Positions 55,123 to 64,000 are shown, counted from the first letter of the stretch. The stretch: 64,000 nt of DNA from Ornithinibacillus scapharcae TW25 (GCF_000190475.1 NZ_AEWH01000042.1:52236-116235); one strand, 5' to 3'. Numbers and translations: made by a program. The notes: generated by a model from the sequence alone, not told the origin.

Positions 55123-55642
55123 AATACCCATCCTTATCCCCTATATTTACAAAAAAATGTTATCGCTCTCATTAGAGCCGAGAAATAAAATTGGTACTTC
55201 ATTCAACGGAGAGTTCTCCAATTGAATCGAAAAAAGTAAAAATATTGTTAAATCTATTATAACTTATTTATAGTTTATCAGATTATCCTGATAGACTGAA
55301 ATATTTATTTTCTTTTTCCCTTGTTAAGCATACTTAGGTAGTTAAATTAATTATATGTAAACCATGCATCTTTTAGGTATATCAAAAGCATTATTCGACC
55401 TTGTCCCCATACACTTTATGTGGATTTCACTTCTACTAGTTTCTAAAAATGTAATTTTTTATAAGAAAAGAAGCGCACGGCGGCCGTAGAATTAGGAAAT
55501 TCAGGCTACCACCTGAATCGTTATTGTGCGGAGGTGAAGGAAAGTCTCGCTAGACGCTGGTGACCGAAGCTAGGCATCTTTGTTTATATTTTCTTACCTT
55601 TTAAAAAAGAAGGGAATAAAATCCCTCCCTCCTTTAAAAATC
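55123..55642. other. 520-bp intergenic region with a structured, GC-richer core
   Basis: The first 300 bp should hold the mqo promoter and are AT-rich. From 55471 to about 55576 the composition changes to a GC-richer stretch that can fold on the plus strand (next entry). I see no open frame of interest. Confidence 0.5.
55471..55576 (+). ncRNA. Candidate structured RNA
   Basis: Strand assignment is tentative. CGCAC (55474-55478) can pair with GTGCG (55526-55530), enclosing a perfect hairpin ATTCAGG-CTACCA-CCTGAAT (55499-55518). GTCT-CGCT-AGAC (55544-55555) and further short pairs follow in GCTGGTGACCGAAGC. The stretch AGGAAAGTC is shared with RNase P RNA, but nothing else fits. It lies between convergently distant genes (mqo and the DUF4230 gene both run away or toward it on the minus strand), so a leader of mqo read from the other strand is also possible. 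Confidence 0.4.
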
Positions 55643-56386
55643 CTATTTAAATGTCACATTCACTGTATATCCAAGATTACTAAAAAATTCATTCATCACT
55701 TTATCTGCATTTTGTTCAGCAGATTCGAACAATCCGACCTCAATTGCCTCTTCTTGGGCCATTTTCTGTGCCTCTGCTGCTAGATCAAATCCTTCCACCC
55801 ATTCTACATCACCACGGAAAAGGCCTTCATCCGAGAATGTACGAACTGCATCCATTTGAATGGATGGCTCTTGTATTAATGTTGCATGTGGCAAGGTCAG
55901 GTCAATTCGTTTATTCTTCTCATCGACCTTTATATCCTCCTGCGTTATTTCCTTGAGGTTTACCCCAGCAATAACCTTAGCCGGAACTATTAATACAATC
56001 TCCCGCTTCGTACCTGGTATATTAATAGAAATATCATTCCCAAATATTTTATTATCTGATTGTTCCATAACGACTTTTAGATGTGCCTCTGCAGTAGCAA
56101 GCGTTGCTAATTCTTGAACCTGTTCCACAAAGGTTGTCGACTCTTTCTTTAACGTACTTCCAGAGGTCAAATACCAAATACCACCTGAAACGAGGAGTAC
56201 TATCACCAAAAGAGCAGCAATTAACTTAACACCCCAAAACCGGAAGAAGATTTTAAATACTGCACCTGATAGATTACGTTTACTAGTTTTTGCATTCATC
56301 GTTGCAGTAGCAGCACTTTCCTCTTGTCCTTTTGTTAATTCCTGTATTATATAATCTAGTTGCTTTTGATTGTCTTGTTTATTCAT
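55643..56386 (-). CDS. DUF4230 membrane-anchored protein
   Basis: The 247-residue protein has a cytoplasmic N-terminus of about 55 residues, one membrane helix (about 56-78) and an outer DUF4230 domain (about 90-247; EVRIVVPAKV-like strands, DLTLPHATLIQEP). ATG 56386 follows AGGGGGAAA; the frame extends 7 codons upstream. Family function is unknown; members are found across Firmicutes as single-pass surface proteins. Confidence 0.75.
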   Translation of the reverse strand: MNKQDNQKQLDYIIQELTKGQEESAATATMNAKTSKRNLSGAVFKIFFRFWGVKLIAALLVIVLLVSGGIWYLTSGSTLKKESTTFVEQVQELATLATAEAHLKVVMEQSDNKIFGNDISINIPGTKREIVLIVPAKVIAGVNLKEITQEDIKVDEKNKRIDLTLPHATLIQEPSIQMDAVRTFSDEGLFRGDVEWVEGFDLAAEAQKMAQEEAIEVGLFESAEQNADKVMNEFFSNLGYTVNVTFK

Positions 56387-56545
56387 TGTTTTCCCCCTAG
56401 CATTCAAGAAATAAAAATGACTACATCTGCGTAGTCATCGTATATATCGCCTCTATTTTATAACTAGATTTCGCTTTAACTTATGTCTCTATTTTACTAT
56501 AGGATGTATTGCCTGTCTCGAAAATCGTCGAAATTTGAAGCAAAT

Positions 56546-56590
56546 TAAATAACGAGAGTGTCGCATATATCACTACACTCCCGTTATTCT
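56546..56590 (-). terminator. Terminator after the PhnA-type gene
   Basis: AATAACG-A-GAGTGT (56548-56561) pairs with ACACTC-C-CGTTATT (56575-56588), a 13-bp stem with one mismatch. Confidence 0.75.
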
Positions 56591-56596
56591 CCACCG

Positions 56597-56929
56597 CTAT
56601 ATTTTCTTCACAAACTCCGACTTCAATTGCATTGCACCGAACCCATCAATCTTACAATCAATATCATGATCCCCGTCAATTAAACGGATATTTTTCACCT
56701 TTGTTCCTTGCTTAATGACAGTGGAACTCCCTTTGACCTTTAAGTCCTTGATGACGGTAACGGTATCTCCATCCTGTAATACATTTCCATTGGAATCTTT
56801 GATGACTGTTTGTTCTTCATTTTCTTGTTCTGTTGTCCATTCATGTCCACACTCTGGACAAATGAATAATACCCCATCTTCATATGTATATTCCGAATTA
56901 CACTTCGGGCAATTTGGTAAGTTACTCAC
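56597..56929 (-). CDS. PhnA/YjdM family zinc-ribbon protein
   Basis: The 110-residue protein has an N-terminal zinc ribbon ([10 protein letters not shown] and [10 protein letters not shown]) and the C-terminal PhnA SH3-like domain ([20 protein letters not shown]). Despite its name the family is not a proven phosphonoacetate hydrolase; the function is unclear. ATG 56929 follows GGAGGAAG. Confidence 0.88.
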   Translation of the reverse strand: MSNLPNCPKCNSEYTYEDGVLFICPECGHEWTTEQENEEQTVIKDSNGNVLQDGDTVTVIKDLKVKGSSTVIKQGTKVKNIRLIDGDHDIDCKIDGFGAMQLKSEFVKKI

Positions 56930-57129
56930 AACTCTTCCTCCTGTTTACGTTGGTGTATACCTCTATACTACCCTTTTCGGGATTTGTTGCAACTCTTACC
57001 ATTATCCCCATAATCAGGAACTATTCGAGCACTTCATCAAACCGACACATATAATGGATATTTTTTTCAAAAATAATAATTATGGTGAAAATTATTTACA
57101 ATTAACAAACAATATGATAGGCTCTTTAC

Positions 57130-57143
57130 TGAAAGCGGTAACA
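57130..57143 (+). promoter_or_regulatory. cre site (CcpA) of the nan operon
   Basis: TGAAAGCGGTAACA fits the cre consensus TGWAANCGNTNWCA at all positions. It lies 36 bp upstream of nanA, just downstream of a likely promoter (TTTACA near 57094), so CcpA would act as a roadblock under good carbon supply. Confidence 0.75.
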
Positions 57144-57169
57144 ATATACTCAGGAGGAATACGAAATGA

Positions 57170-58072
57170 TTGATCACAAATTCAAAGGTCATTCCAGCTT
57201 TTTATGCTTGTTACGATAATAAGGGAAATGTATCGGAAGACAGAACGAAGCAATTAGCTAATTATCTTTACCTAAAGGGTGTTCATGGACTTTATGTTGG
57301 TGGTAGTTCCGGAGAATGTATCTATCAAAATGTAGAAGAACGAAAGGATACATTACGTTATGTTGCCGAGGAAGTAAAAGGAAAACTTACATTAATCGCA
57401 CATGTAGGAGCACCTTCAACAAGGGATAGTATAGAACTAGCAAAATATGCATCTGAATTGGGTTATGATGCATTATCCGCCATCCCCCCTATTTACTTTA
57501 GACTTCCCGAAGATGCAATCTACCATTATTGGACAGATATAATGGATAGTACAGATTTACCTTTTATCATTTATAACATCCCACAGACAACCGGTTATAA
57601 CCTTTCATTAAATCTTTTTAACCGATTACTAGATAACAAGAAGGTCATCGGGGTCAAAAACTCATCCATGCCTACTTTAGATATAGAACGTTTTAAAACC
57701 ACTGGTGGTGATGACTTTATCGTATTCAACGGCCCAGACGAGCAATATGTTTCTGGAAGATTAATTGGTGCAGATAGTGGGATCGGTGGAACTTATGCAG
57801 CAATGCCCGAGCTTTACTTAAAGGCAGATGAATACATTTTCACTGGTAACTTCAAGCAAGCAAGATCTATCCAACGTGATATAAATAACATTATTATCGC
57901 TCTTACTTCACAGAAGGCAAACATGTATGCAGTTATCAAAGAGATTTTGAAAATGAATGGTGTTGAAGTTGGGGGCGTTAGGGCTCCACTTCAAGATATA
58001 TCAGACAATGAAATCTCAACTATAGCAGAAATAAAAAAATTGATAGACCAAACCATTTTAGCTCATAGCTAG
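57170..58072 (+). CDS. nanA: N-acetylneuraminate lyase NanA
   Basis: This 300-residue TIM-barrel aldolase splits sialic acid into N-acetylmannosamine and pyruvate. Landmarks are VIPAFYACYDNKG, GLYVGGSSGECIYQ (pyruvate-binding Gly-Ser-Ser), YNIPQTTGYN with the Tyr and GVKNSSM with the Schiff-base Lys. Oddity: the well-placed ATG at 57166 (8 bp after AGGAGG) is out of frame. It reads MIDHKFKG, a native-looking N-terminus, then leaves the frame. The lyase frame starts at TTG 57170 with looser spacing. A 2-nt loss near 57187 would explain this. Confidence 0.88.
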   Translation: MITNSKVIPAFYACYDNKGNVSEDRTKQLANYLYLKGVHGLYVGGSSGECIYQNVEERKDTLRYVAEEVKGKLTLIAHVGAPSTRDSIELAKYASELGYDALSAIPPIYFRLPEDAIYHYWTDIMDSTDLPFIIYNIPQTTGYNLSLNLFNRLLDNKKVIGVKNSSMPTLDIERFKTTGGDDFIVFNGPDEQYVSGRLIGADSGIGGTYAAMPELYLKADEYIFTGNFKQARSIQRDINNIIIALTSQKANMYAVIKEILKMNGVEVGGVRAPLQDISDNEISTIAEIKKLIDQTILAHS

Positions 58073-58099
58073 ATTACAAGAACTACCGATGAGTAGGGG

Positions 58100-58125
58100 G
58101 TGATTATCTACGAGTAGATAATCAA
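58100..58125 (+). repeat. Intercistronic hairpin between nanA and the binding protein gene
   Basis: GATTATCTAC (58102-58111) and GTAGATAATC (58114-58123) are perfectly complementary with a 2-nt gap and no T-run. It may be a processing or stability element. Confidence 0.6.
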
Positions 58126-58204
58126 TAAACACTTTAGAAAAGCAATAGCTTAATACAACATGCTAATAACATTAAAAAATCTTATTAAACTAGGAGGTTT
58201 TATT

Positions 58205-59587
58205 ATGTTAAAAAAGTCTTTTTTTACATTACTTAATTTTATACTCATTATCTCTATTCTAGCTGCCTGCGGCGATAAAGATGAAAAAGCAAGCTCTAAT
58301 AGTGGAGATACTGTTGAATTGTCATTATGGCTAACACCTCAATGGAAGGGTATTTTAGATGCGGATGAAGAAGGCGCTGATTACGATAGCTTCTTCAAGC
58401 ATGCAGCCGAGGAATTCGCAAAACAATATGATAAACACGATGTAAAAATTAATGTGGAAGTAATTGCAGGGGATCAAAGGGATGAGATGTTAAACGTTAA
58501 TCTAAATGGTGGTACACCTCCAGACATCTTTTTTGAAAGCGTATTCGCAATGGGAGACTATGCACATCGAGGCGCACTAGTTCCACTAAACGACATCGTT
58601 GATGACGAAGCAAAAAGCGATATAGAGCAAAGCTACTGGGATACGGTAACTTTTGGTGACGATATTTATTTCTACCCATTCTCCCATATGCCAGGGACAT
58701 TAGTGTATAACGCTGATATGTTTAAAGACGCTGGTTTAGATGAATTCGTAGGAAACGAAGATGAAATTAAAACTTGGACACTAGATGAATTAGAAACTAT
58801 CCTTGCTGGATTAAAAGAAAACATTCCTGCTGACAAATATACAAACGCATATCCAATGGGATTATTCGCACTAAACAATCAAGGAGACACTTGGAATCTA
58901 GCATACTTAAGAATGTTTGGAAATCAATTCTTCGATGACAATGGCAATATTGTTTTAGATGATGAGAACGGCTCAAAAGCTATAGCTTGGTTAAAAGAGG
59001 TCTATGACAATGGGTACGCTAATCCTGGTGCTGAGTCTGTTTCTTCTAATGACGTTAATGCCATGTTCCAAAACAAACAGCTTGGTGTGAGCTTCACGAA
59101 CTCTGTGCTATACAACAATATTTTAGCTGATATGGAAAGTGGAAACATTGAAAAATTTGACGCAAGACTTGCGAATATCCCATCTGTAAGTGGTGATCCA
59201 CTATCATTCACTTATGTAACTGGTGCAGCAGTCTTTAATACCGGTGATGAAACGAGAATGGAAGTAGCAAAAGACTTCGTTAAGTTCTTCTCAACAGACC
59301 CAGAACTTGTTAAGTCATCTAAAAATGGTGTACCAGTCAGAAAGTCCGTTGTAGAAGAATTTAAAGATGAGAAACCACTTTTTGCAGCATATGAAGCCAA
59401 TGCACCATACATGTTTAGCTTCACAGGCAATGTTCCAGGCTATAACGAGTTAAGACAAGTGCTATATCCAGAACTTCAAGCAGTATTTACAGGTGAAAAA
59501 ACACCAGAAGAAGCAGTAAAGAGCTATCAAGAAAAAGGAAATGATGTAATCGAAAAGGCGAAAGCAGATTCGGTAATTTATCAATAA
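58205..59587 (+). CDS. Sugar ABC transporter substrate-binding lipoprotein
   Basis: The 460-residue lipoprotein has signal sequence MLKKSFFTLLNFILIISILA with lipobox LAAC (Cys about 23) and a family 1 extracellular solute-binding fold. DFVKFFSTDPELVKSSKNGV is typical of the C-terminal lobe. ATG 58205 follows AGGAGGTTT. Located between nanA and two permease genes in the nan operon, it probably binds sialic acid or a sialylated sugar (inference from context). No ATPase is encoded here; as for many sugar importers, a shared MsmX-like ATPase may serve. Confidence 0.87.
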   Translation: MLKKSFFTLLNFILIISILAACGDKDEKASSNSGDTVELSLWLTPQWKGILDADEEGADYDSFFKHAAEEFAKQYDKHDVKINVEVIAGDQRDEMLNVNLNGGTPPDIFFESVFAMGDYAHRGALVPLNDIVDDEAKSDIEQSYWDTVTFGDDIYFYPFSHMPGTLVYNADMFKDAGLDEFVGNEDEIKTWTLDELETILAGLKENIPADKYTNAYPMGLFALNNQGDTWNLAYLRMFGNQFFDDNGNIVLDDENGSKAIAWLKEVYDNGYANPGAESVSSNDVNAMFQNKQLGVSFTNSVLYNNILADMESGNIEKFDARLANIPSVSGDPLSFTYVTGAAVFNTGDETRMEVAKDFVKFFSTDPELVKSSKNGVPVRKSVVEEFKDEKPLFAAYEANAPYMFSFTGNVPGYNELRQVLYPELQAVFTGEKTPEEAVKSYQEKGNDVIEKAKADSVIYQ

Positions 59588-59677
59588 CTAGCTTCGATTA
59601 AATTTGATTAGGTGGAGGATGGTCTACTTGATAGACCTCCTCCTCTCCCCTATCATAAGTCTCTACGAGAAAGGTAC

Positions 59678-60561
59678 ATGTTGCTTATGAAACTCAATAA
59701 ACATTCGTTAAAAAGAAATCTAACTGGTTATCTATTTATTACACCACAGATGTTTTTCTTTTTTCTATTTTTAGTTTTCCCTATTTATGAAGGTATTCGT
59801 TTAAGCCTTTTTAAAATTACGTATACAAGTGAGGAATTTGTAGGGCTAGCAAACTATAAAGCTCTTTTATCGGATCCAGTATTCTTAAAGGCAACCTTAA
59901 ATACGGTCATCTTTGTTATCTGTATAGTAGCGTTGACGGTGGTTTTTGCATTATTTGTATCTTCAGCAATCTTTGATAAAAATGCGAAATATGTTTCTGT
60001 CATTAGAGGAAGCTATTACATTCCCGTTATGGTTTCGATGGTTGTCATGAGTATGATTTGGAGTTTCTTACTAAATCCATCAAACGGATTAATTCCGTTT
60101 GTTGCAAGAGAGCTTGAGATGCCAGTCGTTAACTTCCTAGGGGATAAAACACTCGTACTCCCGGTAGTTATTTTTGTTACATTCGCTACAAATGTGGGGC
60201 AGGCAATCATTTTATATATTGCCTCGATGATCGGTATACCCAAGGATGTATTCGAAGCTGCCGAGATCGATGGCGCTAGTAGACGAACTATTATCTTAAA
60301 ATATTAATTCCACTTGTTAAACCGACAACCATTTATATTATTGTGATGAATATTATTGCCGTACTTAAGATATTTGTTGTAATACAATTACTTACAGGCG
60401 GTGGGCCTAATAATGCGTCCACAACGTTAATGTACTTCTTATACAATAATGCATTTAAATACAACCAATTGGGCATTGCTTCTGCGGTAGGCGTTATCAT
60501 GTTCTCTATTGCACTGATTCTGTCATTCCCTCAAATCCGAGCAATGTTAACGAAACGATAG
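59678..60561 (+). pseudogene. Sugar ABC transporter permease (MalF type), frameshifted
   Basis: The first frame (to 60307) has membrane helices and the start of the permease coupling loop EAAEIDGASRRTII; the second (open from about 60300 to 60561) continues KILIPLVKPTT and ends FPQIRAMLTKR. Together they give a complete protein of about 294 residues. The break is a one-base loss in an A-run at about 60297-60300 inside the EAA loop. It could be a sequencing error; if real, the importer is broken. ATG 59678 follows GAAAGG. It pairs with the next permease. Confidence 0.85.
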
Positions 60562-60574
60562 GGGTGAAGAAACC

Positions 60575-61417
60575 ATGCTGAAACGAAAAAACAAACGAAA
60601 ACTAGAAAAATATGATTTGTTTGCAAACATATTGGTCATCCTTTTCGCTGTATTAAGTGTATTCCCTTTATATTGGTTGATAACAAGTTCTTTTAAAACG
60701 AGTGCCTCTGTTGTGAAGATGCCTCCAGATTGGTTCCCGGAAACTTTTCACATCCAGAACTATATCGACGTATTTAATAACCAACCCGCGTTAAAGTGGG
60801 CAATGAATAGCTTCACTGTTGCTTTTACTACAACCGTTGTATTAATTATGGTTAGTTCGCTTGCTGCTTATGGGTTTTCCAAGCTACAGTTCAAAGGGAA
60901 AAATATCATTTTTATTATCTTCATATCCAGTTTAATGGTTCCAAAAGAAGTCATGATTGTCCCTTTATTTCGAGTTGTACAGGATTTAGGAATGGTTAAC
61001 TCCATTCATGGAATGATTTGGCCAAACGTTGCAACAGCATTTGGAGTATTTCTATTAAAAGGATTTTTTGACAATATTCCAGACTCATTACGAGAATCAG
61101 CCAGAATCGATGGTGCAGGCGAACTAAGAACATTTTTCAAAATCATGTTGCCTATCGTGAAGCCAGGGATTGGCGCATTGTTTATTCTAAATTTTGTGGA
61201 GATTTGGAATGACTACTTATGGCAATTAGTCATTGGTCAAACAGAAGATTCCAAGACATTAATGGTTGGTGTTGCGACATTAATGCAAGATTTAAACCCG
61301 AACTTTGCATATAAAATGGCAGGGGCGACGGTTGCGGCAATTCCAATGCTAGTCATCTTTATTTTCTTCCAGCGTTACTTTACACGCGGAATCATTATCG
61401 GGGCAGATAAAGGATAA
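60575..61417 (+). CDS. Carbohydrate ABC transporter permease (MalG type)
   Basis: This 280-residue protein has six membrane helices and an intact EAA loop (SLRESARIDGAGELRTFFKI). It is the second permease of the probable sialic acid importer. ATG 60575 follows AGGGGTGAAG, 13 bp after the end of the first permease gene. Confidence 0.92.
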   Translation: MLKRKNKRKLEKYDLFANILVILFAVLSVFPLYWLITSSFKTSASVVKMPPDWFPETFHIQNYIDVFNNQPALKWAMNSFTVAFTTTVVLIMVSSLAAYGFSKLQFKGKNIIFIIFISSLMVPKEVMIVPLFRVVQDLGMVNSIHGMIWPNVATAFGVFLLKGFFDNIPDSLRESARIDGAGELRTFFKIMLPIVKPGIGALFILNFVEIWNDYLWQLVIGQTEDSKTLMVGVATLMQDLNPNFAYKMAGATVAAIPMLVIFIFFQRYFTRGIIIGADKG

Positions 61418-61440
61418 TCTAATTTACGGAGATGCGTGCT

Positions 61441-62129
61441 ATGAAAACAAACAAGGAGATACTAGAATCTATCAAAGGCCAGCTAATCGTCTCTTGCCAA
61501 GCCTTACCAGAGGAGCCTTTACACAGTTCCTTTATTATGGGAAGAATGGCAAGAGCAGCTAAACTAGGCGGAGCGAAAGGAATTCGTTCCAATAGTGTAG
61601 AAGATATTATTGAAATAAAGAAAGAAGTCGATTTACCAATCATCGGTATTATTAAAAAGGTCTATGAAAATTCGGATGTTTTCATAACACCAACTATACA
61701 TGAGGTGGAAATGCTCTACCATGAGGGTGTCGATATTATCGCTATGGATGCAACTAATCGGGTTAGACCAGATGGGAAGAAGATCCGAGATGTCTTTCCA
61801 CTAATTCGCGAAAGATTTCCGAATCAATTGTTTATGGCAGATTGCTCCAATTTCGAGGATGCTAGAGTAGCTTACCAATTAGGTTTTGATTGTATTGGAA
61901 CTACTTTATGTGGATATACCGAGGAAACAAAAACCAAAGCATACCAAACTTTGACTTTATTGAAAAACTCGTACATGACATCGGGGTCCCTATTATTGCA
62001 GAAGGCGGCATTTGGACACCAGAGCAATTGAAAAAAACCTTTGATATTGGTGTATATGCTGCCGTTGTCGGAACAGCCATCACTAGACCAATGAATATAA
62101 CTCGTAGATTTATTCAAGCTATAAAATAA
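61441..62129 (+). pseudogene. nanE: N-acetylmannosamine-6-phosphate 2-epimerase NanE, frameshifted
   Basis: The two frames together encode NanE, which turns ManNAc-6-P into GlcNAc-6-P. The first (to about 61930) has [44 protein letters not shown] and [16 protein letters not shown]. The second (to 62129) continues [31 protein letters not shown] and VVGTAITRP. The break is one A missing from an A-run at about 61928-61932. It could be a sequencing error. ATG 61441 follows GGAGATG. Confidence 0.88.
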
Positions 62130-62135
62130 GAAATA

Positions 62136-62178
62136 ATAGAAGACTTGGGTAGGTTACTAGGTATCAAGTCTTCTATCT
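62136..62178 (+). terminator. Hairpin between nanE and nanK
   Basis: ATAGAAGACTTG (62136-62147) pairs perfectly with CAAGTCTTCTAT (62165-62176), followed by CTAAAGG rather than a T-run. It may attenuate or stabilise rather than terminate. Confidence 0.5.
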
Positions 62179-62194
62179 AAAGGAAGGCATATTG

Positions 62195-63097
62195 ATGAAA
62201 ATACTTGGTGTAGACATTGGTGGGACATCTATTAAACTATGTATCGCAGACGAATTCGGTAATATCGAAACGTTTCAAGAGTACGATTCCGAAGCGAAAA
62301 AAGGTGGGCCACACCTCATTCATAAGGTTATTTCCATCATCGAAGACTATAGTGGTTTTGAAGCCATCGGTATTAGTACTGCAGGTCAAGTGAATATACA
62401 GGAAGGTTCCATCCGCTACGCGAATGAAAATATTCCGAACTACACGGGGATGCAAGTAAAATCCATAATTGAAAACCATTTTAACCTACCTGTAAGGATA
62501 GAAAACGATGTGAATGCAGCCGCTCTTGGTGAGAATTTTTTCGGTAATGGTAGAAATTTCCATCATTTTATTTGTGTAACCTATGGTACTGGAATAGGTG
62601 GTGCCATTGTCATGAATTCCGACTTATATCGGGGAGCTAACGGATCTGCTGCAGAATTCGGCCATATCATGACACACCCTCGAGGCAAACGTTGTAATTG
62701 TGGTTTACAGGGTTGCTATGAAATGTATGGTTCAACAACAGCTTTAGTGCAAGAGGCACGTAAGGTTTATCCAGATTTATTAGATGGAAGAGCTATTTTC
62801 CACCTTTACCACAAGGGGAATGAATCACTTCAATTAGTTGTCCATAATTGGATAGAAGAAGTTGCTCTAGGGCTTACTTCTTTAGTTCATACCTTTAATC
62901 CAGAGGCAATCATTCTTGGTGGGGGTGTGATGGAACAGGATGACCTCGTAACAATGCTTGCTAATCGGGTGAAAGATAATATTATGGAAAGCTTCTCAAA
63001 TATCGCTATAATAAAAGCTGGACTTGGTAATAAAGCGGGTGTACTTGGAGCAATATCCTTACATACGCAAAAGAATATAGGAAGGAGTTTTCTATGA
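62195..63097 (+). CDS. nanK: ROK family sugar kinase, probable NanK
   Basis: The 300-residue ROK protein has the phosphate-binding DIGGTSIKLCIA, catalytic Asp in IENDVNAAALGE, the TYGTGIGGAIV loop and the ROK zinc signature CNCGLQGCYEMYGS. By position after nanE it should phosphorylate N-acetylmannosamine. ATG 62195 follows AAGGAAGG. It overlaps the regulator gene by 4 bp. Confidence 0.88.
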   Translation: MKILGVDIGGTSIKLCIADEFGNIETFQEYDSEAKKGGPHLIHKVISIIEDYSGFEAIGISTAGQVNIQEGSIRYANENIPNYTGMQVKSIIENHFNLPVRIENDVNAAALGENFFGNGRNFHHFICVTYGTGIGGAIVMNSDLYRGANGSAAEFGHIMTHPRGKRCNCGLQGCYEMYGSTTALVQEARKVYPDLLDGRAIFHLYHKGNESLQLVVHNWIEEVALGLTSLVHTFNPEAIILGGGVMEQDDLVTMLANRVKDNIMESFSNIAIIKAGLGNKAGVLGAISLHTQKNIGRSFL

Positions 63098-63948
63098 CAA
63101 AACTCGATATATTCGCACTAATAAATTCAAGATATCAATCATTTACGAATACAGAGAAAAAAGTAGCGGACTATATCCTCGCTAATACAAAGGAAATCGT
63201 TTATATGTCCATCACTGACTTAGCTGATGCTTGTGACGTGGGAGAATCGAGCATTTTCCGTTTTTGCAAATCCCTTCAGCTAAAAGGATATCAGGAATTT
63301 AAAATCGCATTAGCGCATAGTACAACACTCGAAGATGAGACACCACAGCTATCGGATGAAATCACGATGCAAGATACCATCCCTGAGCTTTCATCAAAAG
63401 TCTTATCCGCTACAATTAATGCATTAACGCAAACACATAGCCTGATTAACATAGAAGATATTTCAAAAGCGATTGACTTGATGATTGAAGCAAATCGAAT
63501 TCACTTCTTTGGTGTTGGCGCCTCATTGATGACGGCAATGGAAGCTAAAAATAAGTTTATGCGTATTACGAATAAAACAGAGTGCTCGATTGATACGCAC
63601 CTGCAGATTATGTCTGCGGCACTAATGTCAGATCAAGATGTTGCTGTACTCATCTCCTATTCTGGTTCAACGAAGGATATGATTGAGGTTGCAAAAATTC
63701 TTCAGGAACGTGGAGTAAAGGTTATTTCCATCACTCGATTTGCAAAATCACCACTCACGACCTATTCGGATATCACGTTACTTTGTGGAGCTAATGAAGG
63801 ACCGCTTCAAGGAGGAAGTATTACGGCAAAGATTTCACAGTTATATTTGCTAGACGTTCTATATGCCGAGTACTTTAAACGAACTAATGAAGAATCTATC
63901 CGTAATAAAGAGATTACCGCAAAGTCAGTTATAGAGAAGATGCTTTAA
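63094..63948 (+). CDS. MurR/RpiR family transcriptional regulator
   Basis: This 284-residue regulator has the N-terminal RpiR HTH (MSITDLADACDVGESSIFRF, CKSLQLKGYQEFKIAL) and a C-terminal SIS sugar-phosphate-binding domain (FFGVGASLMTAMEAKNKFM, LISYSGSTKDMIEVAKI). Coded last in the nan operon, it probably senses a sialic acid breakdown product such as ManNAc-6-P or GlcNAc-6-P and controls the operon. The rest of the window (63949-64000) is AT-rich without a gene. Confidence 0.9.
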   Translation: MTKLDIFALINSRYQSFTNTEKKVADYILANTKEIVYMSITDLADACDVGESSIFRFCKSLQLKGYQEFKIALAHSTTLEDETPQLSDEITMQDTIPELSSKVLSATINALTQTHSLINIEDISKAIDLMIEANRIHFFGVGASLMTAMEAKNKFMRITNKTECSIDTHLQIMSAALMSDQDVAVLISYSGSTKDMIEVAKILQERGVKVISITRFAKSPLTTYSDITLLCGANEGPLQGGSITAKISQLYLLDVLYAEYFKRTNEESIRNKEITAKSVIEKML

Positions 63949-64000
63949 GTTGAATTATCATATAAAAAAAAGTAGTAGTACTTATTTATTTTATTAGTTA

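Noticed and set aside
55603-55640. Terminator after the DUF4230 gene
   Set aside because: Only about five base pairs form, with mismatches next to them; the T-rich tail alone is not enough.
1-64000. tRNA, rRNA, prophage or insertion sequence
   Set aside because: No cloverleaf, rRNA sequence, integrase, transposase or phage structural gene was found on either strand.

Overview
The window is about 64 kb of chromosome from a low-GC, endospore-forming member of the Bacillaceae. The gene content resembles Oceanobacillus, Ornithinibacillus or Virgibacillus; that placement is an inference from protein style, not a search. Support for a spore-forming Firmicute comes from the sporulation trio prkA, yhbH and spoVR, Gram-positive Shine-Dalgarno sequences (AGGAGG type, with many TTG and GTG starts), lipoproteins with lipoboxes, a Bce-type antibiotic sensing module, and Fur, Zur, CIRCE, cre and TPP-riboswitch elements of Bacillus type. 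I see no rRNA, tRNA, CRISPR array, prophage or intact insertion sequence.

Layout. 0-8 kb: two ECF sigma factor plus membrane-partner cassettes, an acetyltransferase, a Fur-controlled iron locus that is visibly decayed (frameshifted reductase joined to a beheaded siderophore ABC ATPase), and an XRE regulator with small membrane proteins. 8-17 kb: spoVR, a lone Zur-controlled zinc-binding lipoprotein, htpG behind a perfect CIRCE operator, yhbH and prkA. Upstream of prkA lies an array of eleven 52-bp repeat units; most units carry, on the prkA strand, a Shine-Dalgarno, a start codon and an 11-codon hydrophobic open frame. 17-25.6 kb: a YeeN-type YebC protein, a LysE exporter, a nitrilase with a GNAT-YfiT fusion, and a thiamin salvage operon (tenA, thiW, thiD, thiM, thiE) behind two tandem TPP riboswitches. 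25.6-42 kb: TerC, a frameshifted DUF2087 regulator, a six-blade PLL-like lectin, an amino acid permease, a BceAB-RS module, a phosphatase, a LysM amidase, a divergent large catalase, an HD protein, a uracil-DNA glycosylase, QueT, and an SDR coupled to a small Tad2-like (DUF2829) protein.

42-64 kb: a NAD salvage operon (NrtR-like regulator, pncA, pncB, nadD, nadE) behind a near-perfect long inverted repeat overlapping its promoter; a MerR-controlled ABC-2 transporter; a GC-rich repeat island (51957-52440); a DUF1646 transporter, mqo, DUF4230 and PhnA genes; and a sialic acid operon (nanA, binding protein, two permeases, nanE, nanK, RpiR regulator) with a cre site at its head.

Four genes have single frameshifts. 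Three of these are one-base losses in A-runs (DUF2087 gene, first nan permease, nanE), which suggests sequencing error; the iron-locus lesion is of another kind and looks real. The most unusual feature is the mini-ORF array at 16421-16972.
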